DNA of 64,000 nt from Pohlia nutans (GCA_022496805.1 CM040101.1:4652501-4716500), one strand, 5' to 3'; shown: positions 11,715-25,525, numbered from the stretch's first letter. The notes: generated from the letters alone by a model not told the origin. Translations and numbers: made by a program.

Positions 11715-14700
11715 ATGGCAACTGTTTGGAGGAACGCAGGAAGTCCCGGAGCTCTTGAATTGTCGGGTGGTAGGTCAGTGCAACCAGATATAATTCCCGA
11801 TGATGACTCCTGTGATATATGTATGGGCGAAGATGGAGCATGTGATATTTGGTTCAGTCCATGTGGACACAAAGCTTGTGCTTCCTGCGTTCAGAAAATG
11901 CGTATTGCAAATGTTTATAAGGTAATCACCTACACTAATTGAAGGCAGATATTAGCTGAGAGAATACTCACGGAAGGATTAGTGAGGTTGTATGCATTTG
12001 TGTACCTCTTTGAGTTTACTTGCTATTGTGGATTGCGAATGAGTTGTTTGTTCGGAGTTTTTGCGCTTCTCGTTTACGGTATCGTATGTTTGTTGCGGTA
12101 GTCAAGTGTGAAGTGTAGCTTGTATGCTTTGGAGCATGGCAGATCGACAATCCGTCTTCGATTTGACCGGACCTTGTAAACATTTTTCTTTCGGTAGCCG
12201 GATACGTAAAGGCAGCTTTGTGAAGGATGGTCGCAGAATGACTCACTTTGATTTATGATGTGGCGGTTGTATTTACAGGCTGATAAGGGTGTGAGATGTC
12301 CATTTTGTCGCCAAGTAATAGAATCTTATCTAGATTCTCCTCCAGCACGTCGTTCACCTAATTCTCCTTTTCCACCGGAATCATCATCATTCACACTCGT
12401 TATTGGGGGGAATGCGGAACAAGCTTCTAAGGCAGTAGCTGAAATCAAGAAGCCTTACGGTCGAGGGGGAATAGTATCTATTGGAGGAGGAAATGACTAC
12501 ATACCCCCTAAAGGTGTTACAGGAAGTGATGGGGGAGGTTTGCGCTCGAATACTCGAATGGATGACCTTTTACCTGGTTACGTAGTACCTCCCTTAAAAG
12601 ATACAGACGATATAGTCAGCATGGCCATGGATCGAACGGTGAATCTTCAATCTCAGTGTGTTGGTTTCTGTGTCTGTAGCCAAAGGGATTTGCAGGCATG
12701 TTAATATCTCAATGTTGTGCAAGGTGAATTGCTTGTAATGGAGGATCATTCTCTTTTGTGCAGGGTGCTAGGCATTTAGATTTCATGTTACGAGATTCTT
12801 ATTCCAAGCGTCACAAAGTGGCTAAACTTTGTCGAGAAATGCTTACCCCTTTTGCAGCCAAACTAGCCGTTCATGGTAAGCTGAATTTAATAGTCCCTTG
12901 CTCTTGATGTTTTAGAATTAGGGAGTCCGTAAACTGTGTACGGAGTTTCTAGGACTTTATAGGAGGTTGGTATGAGCTGTACAAACTGTTTTGCTGGACC
13001 GAATGTAGAAATATTTGAACCGTTCCTTCTCTACTATGTATCTCAAGCCATGTTACGTTTGTGTTGGTTCGCTGTCTTTGCAGCTTCTGGAAATTATGTG
13101 TTGCAACGAATGTTGGAGTATGCTGCTACGCATAGGGGAGAAGGTGGTAACGCTGAGAGCTTCTTCACAGCCATTGTCCGTTCATTCTGTCAGGACAGAG
13201 GATTGGTCATGGCCGCCCAAGATCATCGTGGCACTTTTTCTGTTCAAAAAATGGTGAGCATTCAGAAACCCTCCCATATGCATTTGTGGTTGTGTATTTT
13301 GGATTGGATTGGATTGGAGCAACCGGTCGGTTTGATGTAATTGTATCTTGGTTCACGCTGTAATGGGCTTCATTGTTCGAACTGTACAGTCAATCCTTAA
13401 TTTAGCCTTTTGATAGTGATATGTGTCATGCAAACAAACACTGATTGTTATGGGCTCCTAATCATAGTGACCTGGCAATTTATGCAGCTGGTATCGGTTA
13501 AAGGTGCGGAAGAAGCAAATCTAGTCGCCACATGTATTCGGGGGTCGGTGGTAAGTGTCTGCAATCATGTCATGTACTGTGAGCAAGTTATCCCCGGGGC
13601 ATGCTTGCAATAGAGACTAGTTCTTATTAACTTATTATGGACACTAAGATTCATGGGCAGCCATTTGAAGCTTGCTACATGTTGGAGGAGTCGTTGCCAG
13701 TGCACTCTTTTATGAGCAAGTATTAGGTCTCTGTTCTGGATTGAGTCTGTTACTGAGGCATCATACATTTGGTTAAGCTTATGATCTTGGAGCCTGCCTG
13801 ATACAGTTTTTGAGGGGTCTGTTCTAAATATTGTGAATTGATTTGGTGTTATTGATAAGAATTCGTTGAAGATTCCTAATTTGAATGTTTGTGTGCAGGT
13901 ACAACTTGCGCTAGATCAATATGGAGTTTATGTGTTGGAGCGATTGGTGATTCTCCACCTCGTTTCACTTTTTCTATGTTATTCGCTCCCGAAATATATA
14001 GGAAAGCTTAAGATCTGATCATCGTCTGCTTTTTGCTAGGAGTGTCTTTGTTGGGTAACGGAAGCTGGATACCAGCTTCCTGCACATGGTTCATAACTTG
14101 TTGTGCGTGACGTTTCATCAAAGTAGTGTAACATAGTGATTACAGAAAAGCTGAATGAATTAAACAGACATCCTGTGTTTGTTTGGTTTGTGATAGGTAG
14201 AGGCAATGATAACATCTTTAAACCCTTCTCCGGGCAAGAAGCCTCGAGTTCCATCAAAGCTTGCAATCAAAATTTTGGGGCAGATTTGCGAAGAAATGCA
14301 TACTGATTCGAAGTCTTTAGCCAGCATTGCTAAGCACCAGGTCATCATCGACAATACCGTTTCTGTCTGTGCAGTTAAGCAGCGTGACTTTTATATTTTA
14401 TTCTCCATTCTGTTGATTTGTTTCAGGCTTTTCAAATCAGGTCTTTTTGGGTACTCCAGAGCTGCCTTGTCTGGACAGTAATAATCTTAGATGAAGTTGA
14501 AAGTTACTGACTGGACTTCAATGTGGGGGAGTTCCGCTAATTGTTGGTGAATCTTAATGTTATGTGTATGCAACATATCGGTGGGTCCTAATGAAACGCT
14601 TGGTCGTGCATGCTTAATCAAGATGTCGCTTCTTGTTACAGGTGAGTGGAATAATGCTTGTTGAGTGCATTCGATGGGCATTACCACAATCTGAGGCTAT

Positions 14701-17700
14701 GACAGCAGCCCTTGCCCTAGCAAATATGTCTGGTGATCTTGTTGGATCCAAGCTATCTCATCGAACACTGCAAGGTGTTCTAAGGTTAGTGGTATCCCTT
14801 TGACCTTTCTTGTTCGTCTTTTAGTACTTTCCGGTGCCTTTTTTCGCTTTTATTTATTTATTTATTTTTCCTAGGCGATTTCAAATGGTTCGACCTACAA
14901 CCCCTGTTCGATCATGTTGTATTTGTTTCTATTTATTAATTGTGTGTTCCCGTAAGATTTATTGAGTGTCTGTTAACAAGAGTATTCAAGCACAATATGA
15001 GAACTATGACAGGTCACCATGTTTCAGCTATTTTCAATTTGAATCATTGCAGTAGTGCTGAGTTCTACAGCACAATGGATTCAAAGTTGTTTCTGCGAAC
15101 GCATAACACTAATTCATGTTTCCATGGCATCGCTGAGATAATGTTGAATAAAACTAAAACTCTGTAATTACTGAATTATCATGCAATTTACTTCTCTTAT
15201 TTTGCTGGGACAGTCTGGAGGTGAAGGAGGTGGCTGAGCATGTTATTTTCGGCCTTCAAGGGCACTATGTAGAACTAGCATCTGATACAACTGGGTTTGG
15301 ATTTAAGCTAGTGCGAGCATGCCTTGCAACTCCTTGTGGTAGGTGCTTTGGTGTCGTATAAATTGTGTTTTCGTTTTTACATTTGTTCTCATTCTTTTGT
15401 CTTTTGGACTCTATAGTTGTATTTAATACATTGCCTGAACAACATTTTTATTTATGTCATATCTTGTGGTTATGGGGTGGGTCTCTGTTGTTTTTCTTTC
15501 AGTTGGAGAAGACATGCGACTCATTGTTGTCGACGAACTTCTGAATGGAGTTATTCATCCACCTGGACATTATTCTTTGATTGATAATACAGCTGGTTGT
15601 GACACATTCGCTTTTGGACTTTGCCTTCTCACGCGCAGGTTAGCCTCTGCCCCAAATTTCATTTGCTTCTGGAAGTTGTAATTTGGCGGTTTGTTCTTCC
15701 ATTTATGTTTATGTAGCTGATATGATTCAATATCTTTCGACTCTACTCGCTGATTGCAGGGCTTTGGATGAACGATTGGACAAATTGGTTATGTTTCTGG
15801 AACGAGATAAATTTCTTCTTTTTCGTGAACGTGTAGAGAATATGCGAAAGCACTTTTTTAATGAAGCCTCGCAAGTCAATCTTCATCCTTCCGCTCCTTC
15901 CGCTCCTTCAGTCCCCACGGTTACGAGAGCTCGTTCACTTGATCATAGTTCAAGCAATTCCAGAAGTGACCTCTCTTCGAATTCTGTATCTGGATATTCT
16001 CGTTCTTCTCACGGACAGCTAGTATCTGATCCATGGTCTGAGGAAGCTCCGTCGGGTGGTGTCTTCTCATTGGACCACATTGAAAAGCCTTTGACCAGAG
16101 TAGTTTCGATGCCTCATTCTCGACCATCAACTCCTGGTTCTCGTGTAACGTCTACAGAGTACAGTGTTTCAGGAGAATCCTCCAGGGTTCTAGAGAACAG
16201 TATTAGTACATCCTCCAGCGCCAATGCTCGAACAAATCCTAGCCAAGCTGGTAGTTCCACTTACACACCTCCCCATTTAAGGGATAAAAACATTGCCGTA
16301 GTATCTGGACAGAGTGCCGTAACCAGCTCTCTAGGTCAGCTTCCATCCTTAGAAGGAAGGTCCGGTTCATATGCCCCTCCCCATTTGCGCCTCTCTAACT
16401 CATTCAATGCTACTACTTCGCCAACTGGTTTATCAGGCTTGAGGCACGAGATAGAGTCCTCTACCAGTGGAGACTTTGGGAATGAAAGTCTTACTGGGAA
16501 CTCCCCTCGTGATTCTACTAACGGACACAGCTTACTCCCTTACGGAAGTTCGGATTTCCTTGACTTTAATCCAGAACCCGAGAATTCTCCGACATTTGCT
16601 GGTCCAAAGAAAGTCGGTGACCAGGGTGGACAGACTGAAGCAGTCAAGCCGCTAGGGACTCACCGGCAGCCTGGCATTTGTGCTGTCTGCAATCGAGACG
16701 CTGCAAATACGGTTCGTGCTTTCTGCATGTTTTCCTCGTTTTGTATCTCCTATTATTAACCAATTGATGTCTGAACTTTGATATTTGTATAATTTCTTAC
16801 CTGCTTGGAAAGTTAGTTCTATTCCATTGACAAGATTGAGTAGATAGAACATGCCCTAGTGATTGTTGTTCATGGTTGTTACCTGCCCTGTGCATCAGTG
16901 ATTTGTGTTTGTTCCCTGAAAGTGAGAAAGCATTGAGGTGAAATGTTTATCCGCTGATATTCCCAATTTACAAATTGGCCGATTTTCTTATCTGCTCTGG
17001 GATGCAGGTTCTTTTGAGCTGCTCACACATGTGCTGCTGCACTGTGTGCTCTCGGGCCGTGAAATTATGTCCAATCTGCAATAACAAGGTGTCCAGTGTC
17101 ATAGACATACGACCCGTGGAAATGCCACCCAGTCCGTCACCTTCTTTGCCGCCACAAAATGGCACATCGAATGCATGGGACATGTCTGCAGTGGCTAATT
17201 CCGCTTCGTCGATTGCAACTTCCATGCTTGACACGAGCAATGGGGTGAATCCGTTTCGTGAAGGTCCCTCGCGACCTTCATCTGCTAATTCTCAATACCA
17301 AGGCAGTGAAGCAGCAGTAGCAGCATTTGAGGGTAGCTCTGTCAAGCCAGCAAATCAACATTATCCTTTCCGACATTTACCATCAGATCAGCCTCCACCT
17401 GGAATTCCAGTTCCCAAGCAGAGTTCGATGCAGCCAGTCTCATCCATCCTCCGCAGCACTAGTCCTCAAACGATTACCCCAACCAGTGTGACCTCTATCC
17501 CCTCCGTCTCCTCGGGAGGTGGCAGACCTCTTTTCCTTCCTTCTGATTTCTTTCCATCTGCTATGAGTGGTACTCTTGTCCCTGGGTCCAGTTTCTCATC
17601 CATGATGGTTCCGAGTCCTGCCAACAGTGCAGGAGCTAACTTGAATGGATCTGCTGCGCACTTTCCTGCACCAGCGGTGAACTCACCGACGCCAATACGT

Positions 17701-17853
17701 CGTCCTCCTGCTCCATATCGACCGCCTGGATTGTACCGCCCTCCTGGCCTCTTCCCCCGGCCAGCAGCTCCGGTAGTTGCTCAACCCAGTCACACCTCAG
17801 CGGTTTCTGACTTTACTTCTATTGTCCCACCTCAATGGAGGACATACCAGTAG
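11715..17853 (+). CDS. RING - Pumilio-like repeats - RING protein (putative RNA-binding E3 ligase)
   Basis: Twelve exons join in phase: 11715-11921, 12279-12695, 12764-12875, 13084-13253, 13488-13550, 13899-13946, 14197-14340, 14642-14784, 15214-15338, 15503-15638, 15760-16711 and 17008-17853 (TAG). They encode about 1120 residues. The start ATG sits in a good context (gccATGgca). Residues 33-79 form a C3HC4-type RING (CDIC…CGHKACASC…CPFC). Residues ~209-555 are helical repeats resembling Pumilio/PUF units (for example SGNYVLQRMLEY, DHRGTFSVQKMV, DQYGVYVLERLV). Residues ~560-830 are Ser/Pro-rich and probably disordered, with two TPPHLR/APPHLR motifs. Residues ~829-870 form a second RING (CAVC…CSHMCCC…CPIC). 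The tail is Pro-rich (YRPPGLYRPPGLF). I infer an RNA-binding ubiquitin ligase; RNA specificity cannot be read. The intron at 12696 appears to use a GC donor. A partial inverted copy lies at 38941-41312. Confidence 0.88.
12696..12763 (+). other. Probable GC-AG intron in the RING-Pumilio gene
   Basis: The exon ends …GGGATTTGCAG followed by GCATGT, and the acceptor is tgtgcag at 12763. Only this donor keeps phase 0 into GARHLDFMLRDSYSKRH without an in-frame stop, and no suitable GT donor is visible. GC-AG introns are a known minor class. Confidence 0.55.
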
Positions 17854-18965
17854 GCTTGTAGTATTATGTTATGAAAGGTTAATTTTTGTGAGTGGTGAGT
17901 GAAAACATAATTTTGTTTGTCCTTTTTCTCTGTTTAAGATTTTTAGCCCTTTTTCGTGTAATCTGATGATAATTGAAATCGTAAGCATCATCACCTTGGA
18001 GGACTTTGGATAGCTAGGCAGGTCATAGGTGGTGAGAGGGGGCACCTATGAATACAGACCCGAGTTTTAGCATTTGTGTTTACCAGCGGCCTACATATAC
18101 ACCTACTTCCGAGATGTTAGTGAAGGTCCCCACTTGCTTCAGTGAGGGAGTAGTCCTTTGAGAGTAGTATCGGCCACTGGGATGTATCAAGCTTCATTTT
18201 ATTTTTCTTCTGGTGTTCTGCAATGAGCCTAAGGAACATGGTTTATATATGTTTTGATACTTAAGAAATCCTTTGGGGTTGGATGTACTAACCAAATGCA
18301 AAGTTGAAAACTTGTTATTCGTGTGAGTTGTGGGTGCATTATTTGTTAGTCAAATGACTTATAATCCCTACTTTACATTACCTACTTTAAGAATTTGCCT
18401 GACCCACATAAGATGTTTTCGATCACTGTATTTAAATGATATTTAATATGTTTTGGATCATTGTTTTCAGATATTTATATGAATGTGATATATCCAGTCA
18501 TTCTGAATGATTCTGGAGCTTCGTAAAGAGACGAAACTGCAATCAACACCAGAACCCTAAGTCCTAAACCCTTTCTTGATCCTGCACCAAGGGTCTTATC
18601 TTTTCTGTTTCAGAGTGACCAAAAAAGGACAGTAATTTGTACTCAAGAACTAAAGGTCATCACCTGTATGCAAACTTTACAAGCTCGAGCTGTTATTCAA
18701 TAACTCCTTTACGTTCAGGAATTGTAATCTTGAATTCTGGAGCAATTTTGGCCCTTTCATTTTGTTCGTTTAGGTCCACATTTTGTGCGTTTAGGTCCAC
18801 ATTTTGTGGTCCATCATGTCCACAACTTCAAAGCAATTAACCCTTTAGTGCCCAGGGTGGATCTGGAGAAACCACAATTTTTGGGTGATTGTTTTTCTTA
18901 AATCTCTCTGTGTTCAAATTATGGATACTACTAGTAGTATTTAACCGTATAAATGAAAGCATAGC
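17854..18965. other. 3' flank of the RING-Pumilio gene
   Basis: This is T-rich, non-coding DNA after the stop codon. It probably contains the 3' UTR and poly(A) site, which cannot be fixed. A tacatttgtg-like direct repeat (ttaggtccacattttgtg, twice) lies near 18771-18808, and a TTAA start resembling the MITE termini is at 18838. Confidence 0.45.
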
Positions 18966-19514
18966 TTAACCCCTAAACGTCCTCACCCCTCTCCAAATTT
19001 AGCAATTTTGCAAAGATGCATCATAAAATGCAACTAAGAGGGATATTTTGAACTTGATGTATGAATAAAAGTTGTAAATTATCAATTTTAGATTCTACCT
19101 GTATGGTTAGATTTGCAATTGCTATCACCAATATTTTTGTTTAGAATTTGAAACTTCAAATTCAATTTTTTTTTGTAATTTGATTACAAATAAGATATTG
19201 ACAATTTTATATGAATATTTTGTGATTGGTTTAAATGGAGATTTTTGGGTTGTTTGATTTTATGAGTTGACTTTTTTTAAGAGCACCTTTACATTGAAAT
19301 CTTAAAAATTTTGGATGAAACACTACAACATGAAATGAGGCATAAAAGTTTCACAAATCATTCCCTTTCTAATTAGATTACAAATGCATGAAGCTAACTC
19401 CCATAAAATACATAGTAAAAAATCCACATTGCAAAAAGTCAATGACGAATGGGAAAACTGTGTTTGATTCTGTTCATCGTTTACTTTTTGGACAGTTGGG
19501 CGTTTAGGGGTTAA
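18966..19514. mobile_element. TTAA-site MITE, family A, copy 2
   Basis: Ends are TTAACCCCTAAACGTCCTC and gggcgtttaggggTTAA, which gives a clear inverted terminal repeat with TTAA at each side. The interior is colinear with copies 1, 3 and 4 and is non-coding. Confidence 0.85.
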
Positions 19515-22500
19515 TCAAACAAATGCTGGTTAAACCTTAGTAAGATCGGACCCTTTGATTGGAAGATTATAGTATGTCTTTGAGCTGTATAATGCACAAT
19601 CAATTTGAGATTTTGGAGGGTGAATGACTTCAAAGTTAAATAGAAGATGAAATTAAAGATGTTCAGCAACGACCTATGTCAACACCTCTCCATTGCAATC
19701 TTTCATGTAAAGAACAGACTCACATAATTATTGTGATTTTTATAAGTGATAGCGACTTATTCATATATGGTTTAGGAGAAAAAATTATACCTTAAAATAT
19801 AAAAGGAGTTGGTACATTGATCAAGATTGGAATACATACAAGAGAACATAATCCTAAAAAATAAAACAAGATATCAAACTTCCAAACACTAGAAATACTG
19901 CATAGTACATGTCTCATATGGATGGCTTAATTCGAACCTCCATAAAGCAGAGAACGCCCGTGAACTACATGTACTCGGCCAAGGTGATAGGAGCCACAGG
20001 CAAGTCACCACCCTTTCTTTTCCCCATCACAGGATCGACGAAGTCTGCATGTGTATCACTTTAGTACGCTATCTTCCGTTGCACTCATTCGTCCCAGAAC
20101 TGGAGGAAGATGGATACGGAAGAAAACTCCTTCTCTCCATACACTGTTGTAGGTCCCCGTTTTGGCCCCCAAATCTCATCGTGTGGTGGCATGCTCAATG
20201 CCTTGCTATGCCAGTTCTTCTTAGCGTATTTCTTCGCCAGGGGTTCGACACAATGAGATTTTGCAACAAGATTTTGTTAACAACCTCATCTTGAGGATGG
20301 TCAAAAATGGCACTTCATTTCAACTTTTCTTTTTGGGTTTGGAAACCCATCAACGCAGGGCTGCATCGAGGGCTGCATGGATTTTCCAGGACGTGAAATT
20401 CCAAAATCTCAACTTTATTCGTTTGATATCTGTACACTCAAATGTTTTGAAATTTTGAAGGATGGTTTATAAGGTCTAGGAGTATAAGATTTAACGGTTG
20501 GAATGTGAAAAAAAAGGTTTTGAGAAGCATTCAAAAATCATCAATGAAAATGTTCAAAATGAGGCAGTTTTGGGTGGGGGACCCCTTTAGGCATTAATCC
20601 CTAACTCAAAGGTCTTGACCGATTTAGTAAAACTCAAAGCACTACAATCTGCACACTTGAAATATCACATTGTATGATTTATAATTTTTCATTGATAGTC
20701 ATCAACGACAAAAAATTCAACATGATTGGAAGATATATTAAATATTTACATATTTCATGATGTAAACATCATAAAAATTCAAAAGAATTTTTTTTTTGTC
20801 AAATTTAATATCTAAAATTAACTTTAAGGTAGATGAAAGTTATATTTACAAGTAGTTAAAACATGAAAGTGAAAAAATTAAAAGAGTTCCATGATTGGAG
20901 CATTTTTAGAAAGCCCTTCGTATTTTGGACACTCAAATTTTAGATTTCTTGATGGCGTAAAATCTTCAAATGAAGTCTATTCTCCAATCCCAATGGTCAA
21001 AAGATGTATCATAACTTAACATAAACATCTAATACAAACACCAGCTCCAACAAAGCCAAAACATTTGATTTTATGGGCCTTTGACCAAAAACCATCCAGA
21101 ATATAGAAGGTTGGTCCTTCAGGAGTTAAAGGACATGGCTTTCTGGATTCCCACACCTAGAATCTCTTTTAAATTCCGTTTAAACATAATTATATTTTTC
21201 ATTTACTTTGGTTCTATTCCAAAGAAGTATATATCTCTTAAATATGCCCCGATTGGCATTTAAAAAACAACATTTCGTTTGACAGAGTAGAAGTTGTGAG
21301 CAAAATTCTCCTCAAATACTAAAAAGCCTATGGGGTTTGGTATGTACTTGGGGCAATAGTCATGTTGGATTTTTACAATAGAAGTCAGGATGTGAGCTTC
21401 TCAGGCAAGACTCTCGTACGCGGTCCTAAATGTTGCTTCTTGCAATCCATGATCAGAATCACGAGACTCTCAGAGCATCTCCACCAATACTTTGGATAGT
21501 TCTTTAGCTCTGGAAAAATGGATGTGCATAGGTTGGTCAAAATTTTATTTGGAGTCACACTAGGTAGTGTAGCCTAGTTCATGGCCATCAGAACTACTCA
21601 AGCTAGTGTATCTTCTCTTTTTAATTGCACATCATAATTGCACAATCCATGCATGGTGACTTGTAAATGGTTTACTTACTATTTTCATAGTGCAACTATG
21701 CACCAGATTTCATTTTTCAGTGTTGGACATTAATTAATTAGTGTTGGGATATATCACATGATGGTTGAAGAGGGATACTTGTCACAAGATGAGAGAGTTA
21801 GGACAAATGAGAATGAATGTGGAAGAATGACAAAGAACAAGGATGAATGAGGATGAAAGGCGACTTAATTAGATGGAGGGTGGGGATTGAGATGGTTGGC
21901 GGCTGATATGGATAGAGGAGATAATTTCTTTTAACTTTATCTCCTGCTTCATCTCCATATTCACAATTTGAATTGTTATTACCATGGGAGTTGTTGTTAT
22001 TGTTGTGAGAGTTGCTTATGTTGCTTTAGAAATTGTTGTTGTTTTAGGAGTTGTTGCTGTTGCTTTGTTTCACTAGTGACTAATTGGACCAAACATTTCA
22101 CTGGTGAGATATAACTTCACTATTTCACTAATGAAGAAGTTAATGCTTTGTATACTCAATTGGTTCTCCACTCGGTGTGGGTATTTTTAGTTTTGTATAT
22201 GGTACACAAATAAATTCTAAAAATTAGTAAGTGGGCCAAATTCTCATTAAAATTCTGTTATTGACAAGTTTCCATATCCGTATAGGGTCTTGAAAAAACA
22301 CATATCTATATTAAGCTTCATAGCATTTTCACATTTTCTAGCATTTTTACACTATTGATCTAGGGGAGGTCATTCTTTGTATCTTTTGAGTATCACATGC
22401 GAATAAAGGGTATTTAAAAGTACCCTAAAAAATAAAATTAACTCTTTCTATAATTAGTAATATTTTGAGAGTATTCTCATTTTAATTCTTGTAATCAATT

Positions 22501-24100
22501 TTGGACATCCCATATTAATGTAAGTTATTTACAAAATTTACCTTCAAGGTACAAGCATGCTTGGGGTACCCTATAACTGAAATATTTTCCCTTTAACATA
22601 GGTCAGATTACAAATCTTATTGTAAAAACATGATTTAATATAGCTTCATTTGCTTCAAGTAGAATACAATATGGAAGTACATTAAATAAATTGCTTTTAA
22701 TTGATTAAAGTTGTTAATATGATTCCTGTAGCCCTCATTTAGGACTATTTCACAGTGTGAGTTCCTAATAGAAAATGTTTGTAATTGATTATACTAATTT
22801 ATGATGTTCTAATAATCAATTGTAGTATTTTACAACATGAAATGTGGTATTTAACTATTTTATGATTTTCACCCTCGAGGAAGTCACTTAGTGTAAATCT
22901 TAGGTACATATGAGCATATAAAGGGTATTTAATGGGGGCTATGAAATAATTGGAATATTATACTATTTTAAGTATATTTAGGGTATATTCTATATATTAG
23001 GAATATTCCTACAATATTTCCAAATTGGTTTTATAACACGCTATATTATTTCTATAAATTTATAGTTTTTATCTCAAATGAATAAAAGACACCCTATATT
23101 TGTTCTCTCATAGTTATCTAAATTCTTGACAGCAACTTCCCCGGGTTTTCACGATCCTTTGAAATATTATAAGGAGGGGCTACATCTAAATGGACTTCAA
23201 AAATTGAGAGTTTTTTGGATTGCAAATTTGAAACATAAAAAGTGAGTTGTACCTTCCACTTCCACCCTTTTGTATAGTAGTCTCTTCCACCTCCACCCTT
23301 TTATACTTATATTTGTTAACCTTTAAGTAGCTACAAGATTGAGTTTTAATTCTAATTGTAGACGATAGTGAATTTTGTGGTTGTCTACAATTGTTGTAAA
23401 CAATGATTCAAGTCATAAAACAAAGAATTGTTGCAATGTAGTCCCTTCCACTTTATGTAGTCATTTCCACTTTTTGTAGTCCCTTGCACTTTATGTAGTC
23501 CTTTACACTTAGCCTCTTTTATTTGATTATTATCATTTTTTAACCCTTAAAGAGCTGTTAGAAAATGGTGAGTTCTCTCGGGGGGTCACTTCTCATGAAA
23601 AATAAGGGGATACGTGAGACCAAAGGGAATTTAATGAGGAGGTATTAGTATTTTTTCAATGTTTTTTTGGTACCCTATTGTTACATAATTATCTAACGTG
23701 GGCTTTTATAGTATACGCTATTGGTAATTGTAATTCATAAATGGGTTTAATTTTTGATATGCTATGTTAATTAAAAAAAAATTAGAATTTCGCATGGATT
23801 TGCAAGGCAAAATGCAATGGTGAAAACATACACTAGCTAATATTAAGACACGCATTGAATTGAATAGTTTAGTATGCAACTGCACAATTCATACATACAC
23901 AACAACAATAACCATACACCATAACAAACATTGCAAACAGTAGCCCGCAACGAGCAACGCAACAACACGCAAGAATTGAACTTCAACATCAAATTCAACA
24001 AAGAGCAACAAAAAAAGAATTGTGTTTACAAACACATATACAAATTGCATACTTCAGTAAGTTCACGCTCAAATGTAAGTCCAAAAAAGAGGAGGAGCAT
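19515..24100. other. Long AT-rich stretch without a supported gene
   Basis: No gene is supported. Two weak overlapping frames at 20049-20458 have no motifs or clean splice sites. A truncated Tourist-like MITE starts at 21473. Landmarks of the TTAA MITE ends recur (for example near 20590, 21125 and 23540) but I cannot pair them into complete elements. There is a run of short c.ctt.cactt-type repeats near 23440-23515 (agtcc.tt.cactttatgtag). Confidence 0.5.
21473..21720. mobile_element. Truncated Tourist-like MITE
   Basis: The left end, GAGCATCTCCACCAATAC, matches the terminus of the complete element at 43350-43648. The interior block (gcacaatccatgcatggtga, with gtttacttactattttca) matches it in inverted orientation. 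The right terminus is not recognisable. Confidence 0.55.
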
Positions 24101-24268
24101 TGATGTCTAAATTCATAGTCTAAGTTCATGCCCCAACAAAATGCAAAAGCCATGCAAGTTTACAAACCGCTGCACAACAGATGGTGCACTACACAAATTA
24201 ACCACGAATTCCAGAGGAAACATTCAGCCACGAAACAAAGGGGAGACCCAAATCTTCGTGATGTCCTA

Positions 24269-24752
24269 TTACGCAGCAACTTCGAAGGGCATCAGCTCCG
24301 TCCCGCCCCAGCCAACCGTCAACACGGAGCGCAACTTGGCCAGCTCCTCGACGCTCAGATCCCGGAGTGGTGCCGTCCTCAAACGCTTTGGGATTGTATC
24401 TTAAAGTAGCCAGGAATGGGAGAAGAGCTCGAGGTTCTTCTCATACATCTTGCGCATGAAAAGTACCTCTCTCAAACGATGACGGGAGCCCACCGATGTA
24501 CGTTGCCCACGCATCTTCTTCGCTATGTGGCAGCACGCAAGGCGCATTACGTGGTACTCCTCGCGCTCCAACATCGGCGAGCTCCACTCAGAGCAGACGA
24601 GCGCCACGACTGGGATCATGCGCAAATCGGCGCCGTCATCATTGGGGTTGCGCAACCAATTGTCGGCAGCGCAGGAAACGCGAGTCAGAATGCAGCGCTC
24701 GAGAAGGAGGTCGGACAGGATCGTCTCAAACTCTGTCATTGTTCCATGATTC
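24269..24752 (-). pseudogene. Gene fragment of unknown family with one in-frame stop
   Basis: On the - strand an open frame starts after a plausible acceptor (gctgcag, near 24753) and runs with one TAA (24401-24403) to a stop at 24269-24271. Before the stop it encodes a basic, Cys-containing segment (for example LEREEYHVMRLACCHIAKK, then RHRLREVLFMRKMYEKN). After it, the same frame continues (LRDLSVEELAKLRSVL…GGTELMPFEVAA). Such continuity suggests a true exon broken by a nonsense change. It is GC-richer than its surroundings. I do not recognise the family; the fragment may have been captured by a nearby transposon. Confidence 0.45.
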
Positions 24753-24921
24753 TGCAGCACCCTATCACCCCAAAACCCAACATCCCAACACTCACCACCC
24801 AAAACACCCAACTTCTCGTGAGGAACAACACCACACCAGCATTCGGCATTCAACAACGACAAAAGCAAGTGCCTACAGTTTAGAAGAGCGTAAACATAAG
24901 CGCGGAATCACAGACCTTGGT

Positions 24922-24992
24922 GGAGAGTGCAACAAGAGAGAAGGAGAGCGCAACAAGAGAGAAAGAGAGCACAGCAAGAGAGAAGGAGAACG
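24922..24992. repeat. 21-bp minisatellite
   Basis: About three units of gagcgcaacaagagagaagg and variants stand in tandem. It produces long but meaningless repetitive open frames on both strands. Confidence 0.8.
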
Positions 24993-25525
24993 CCAGCACA
25001 ATGCAGGAGATCATAAGCAAATACAGGTGAGAGCGCCTCCTTCCAAACAATTTGATATTGCCTGCACTAACCTTATGTTGGATGGATCTATGCAGGTAAT
25101 TGATGGAGGAAGGAATTGGAGCGCTTTGCGCTGCCATCGAGATTCCCACGGATCTATAGGTAATCCAGGTAGTCCGATCCCAAACTTGAACTTCCATCAT
25201 TAAAAGGTAAGGGGATGTAATGAATAAAACAATATAATTAAGGAATATGTACTAGTCTAAACACTCTAGACTATAATAATATCATGAACACCCTAAACTG
25301 TACATCAAGATAACATAAACTCGATGGCAGAATGCACTTAATGTCTACACAGCAACACATGAGGAACTAAAAAAAGGCGTTGAGGGACGAATTAAGCTTA
25401 ACGCCAGAACTTGGACTATGAACTAAAAAACATTTTAAATAAATAGAACACAATGACAATGAGAGAGGTTTACATTGACAAACAATTAGAGAACAAAATC
25501 AAATTGTATGAGGGAAGACCTAAGC

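Noticed and set aside
20049..20458. Two overlapping frames in an AT-rich stretch
   Set aside because: No recognisable motif, no usable splice sites, and frames overlap each other.
24496..25203. Long open frame on + (and its counterparts on -)
   Set aside because: It runs through a 21-bp minisatellite and opposite a better coding-like frame, has biased composition and no motif.
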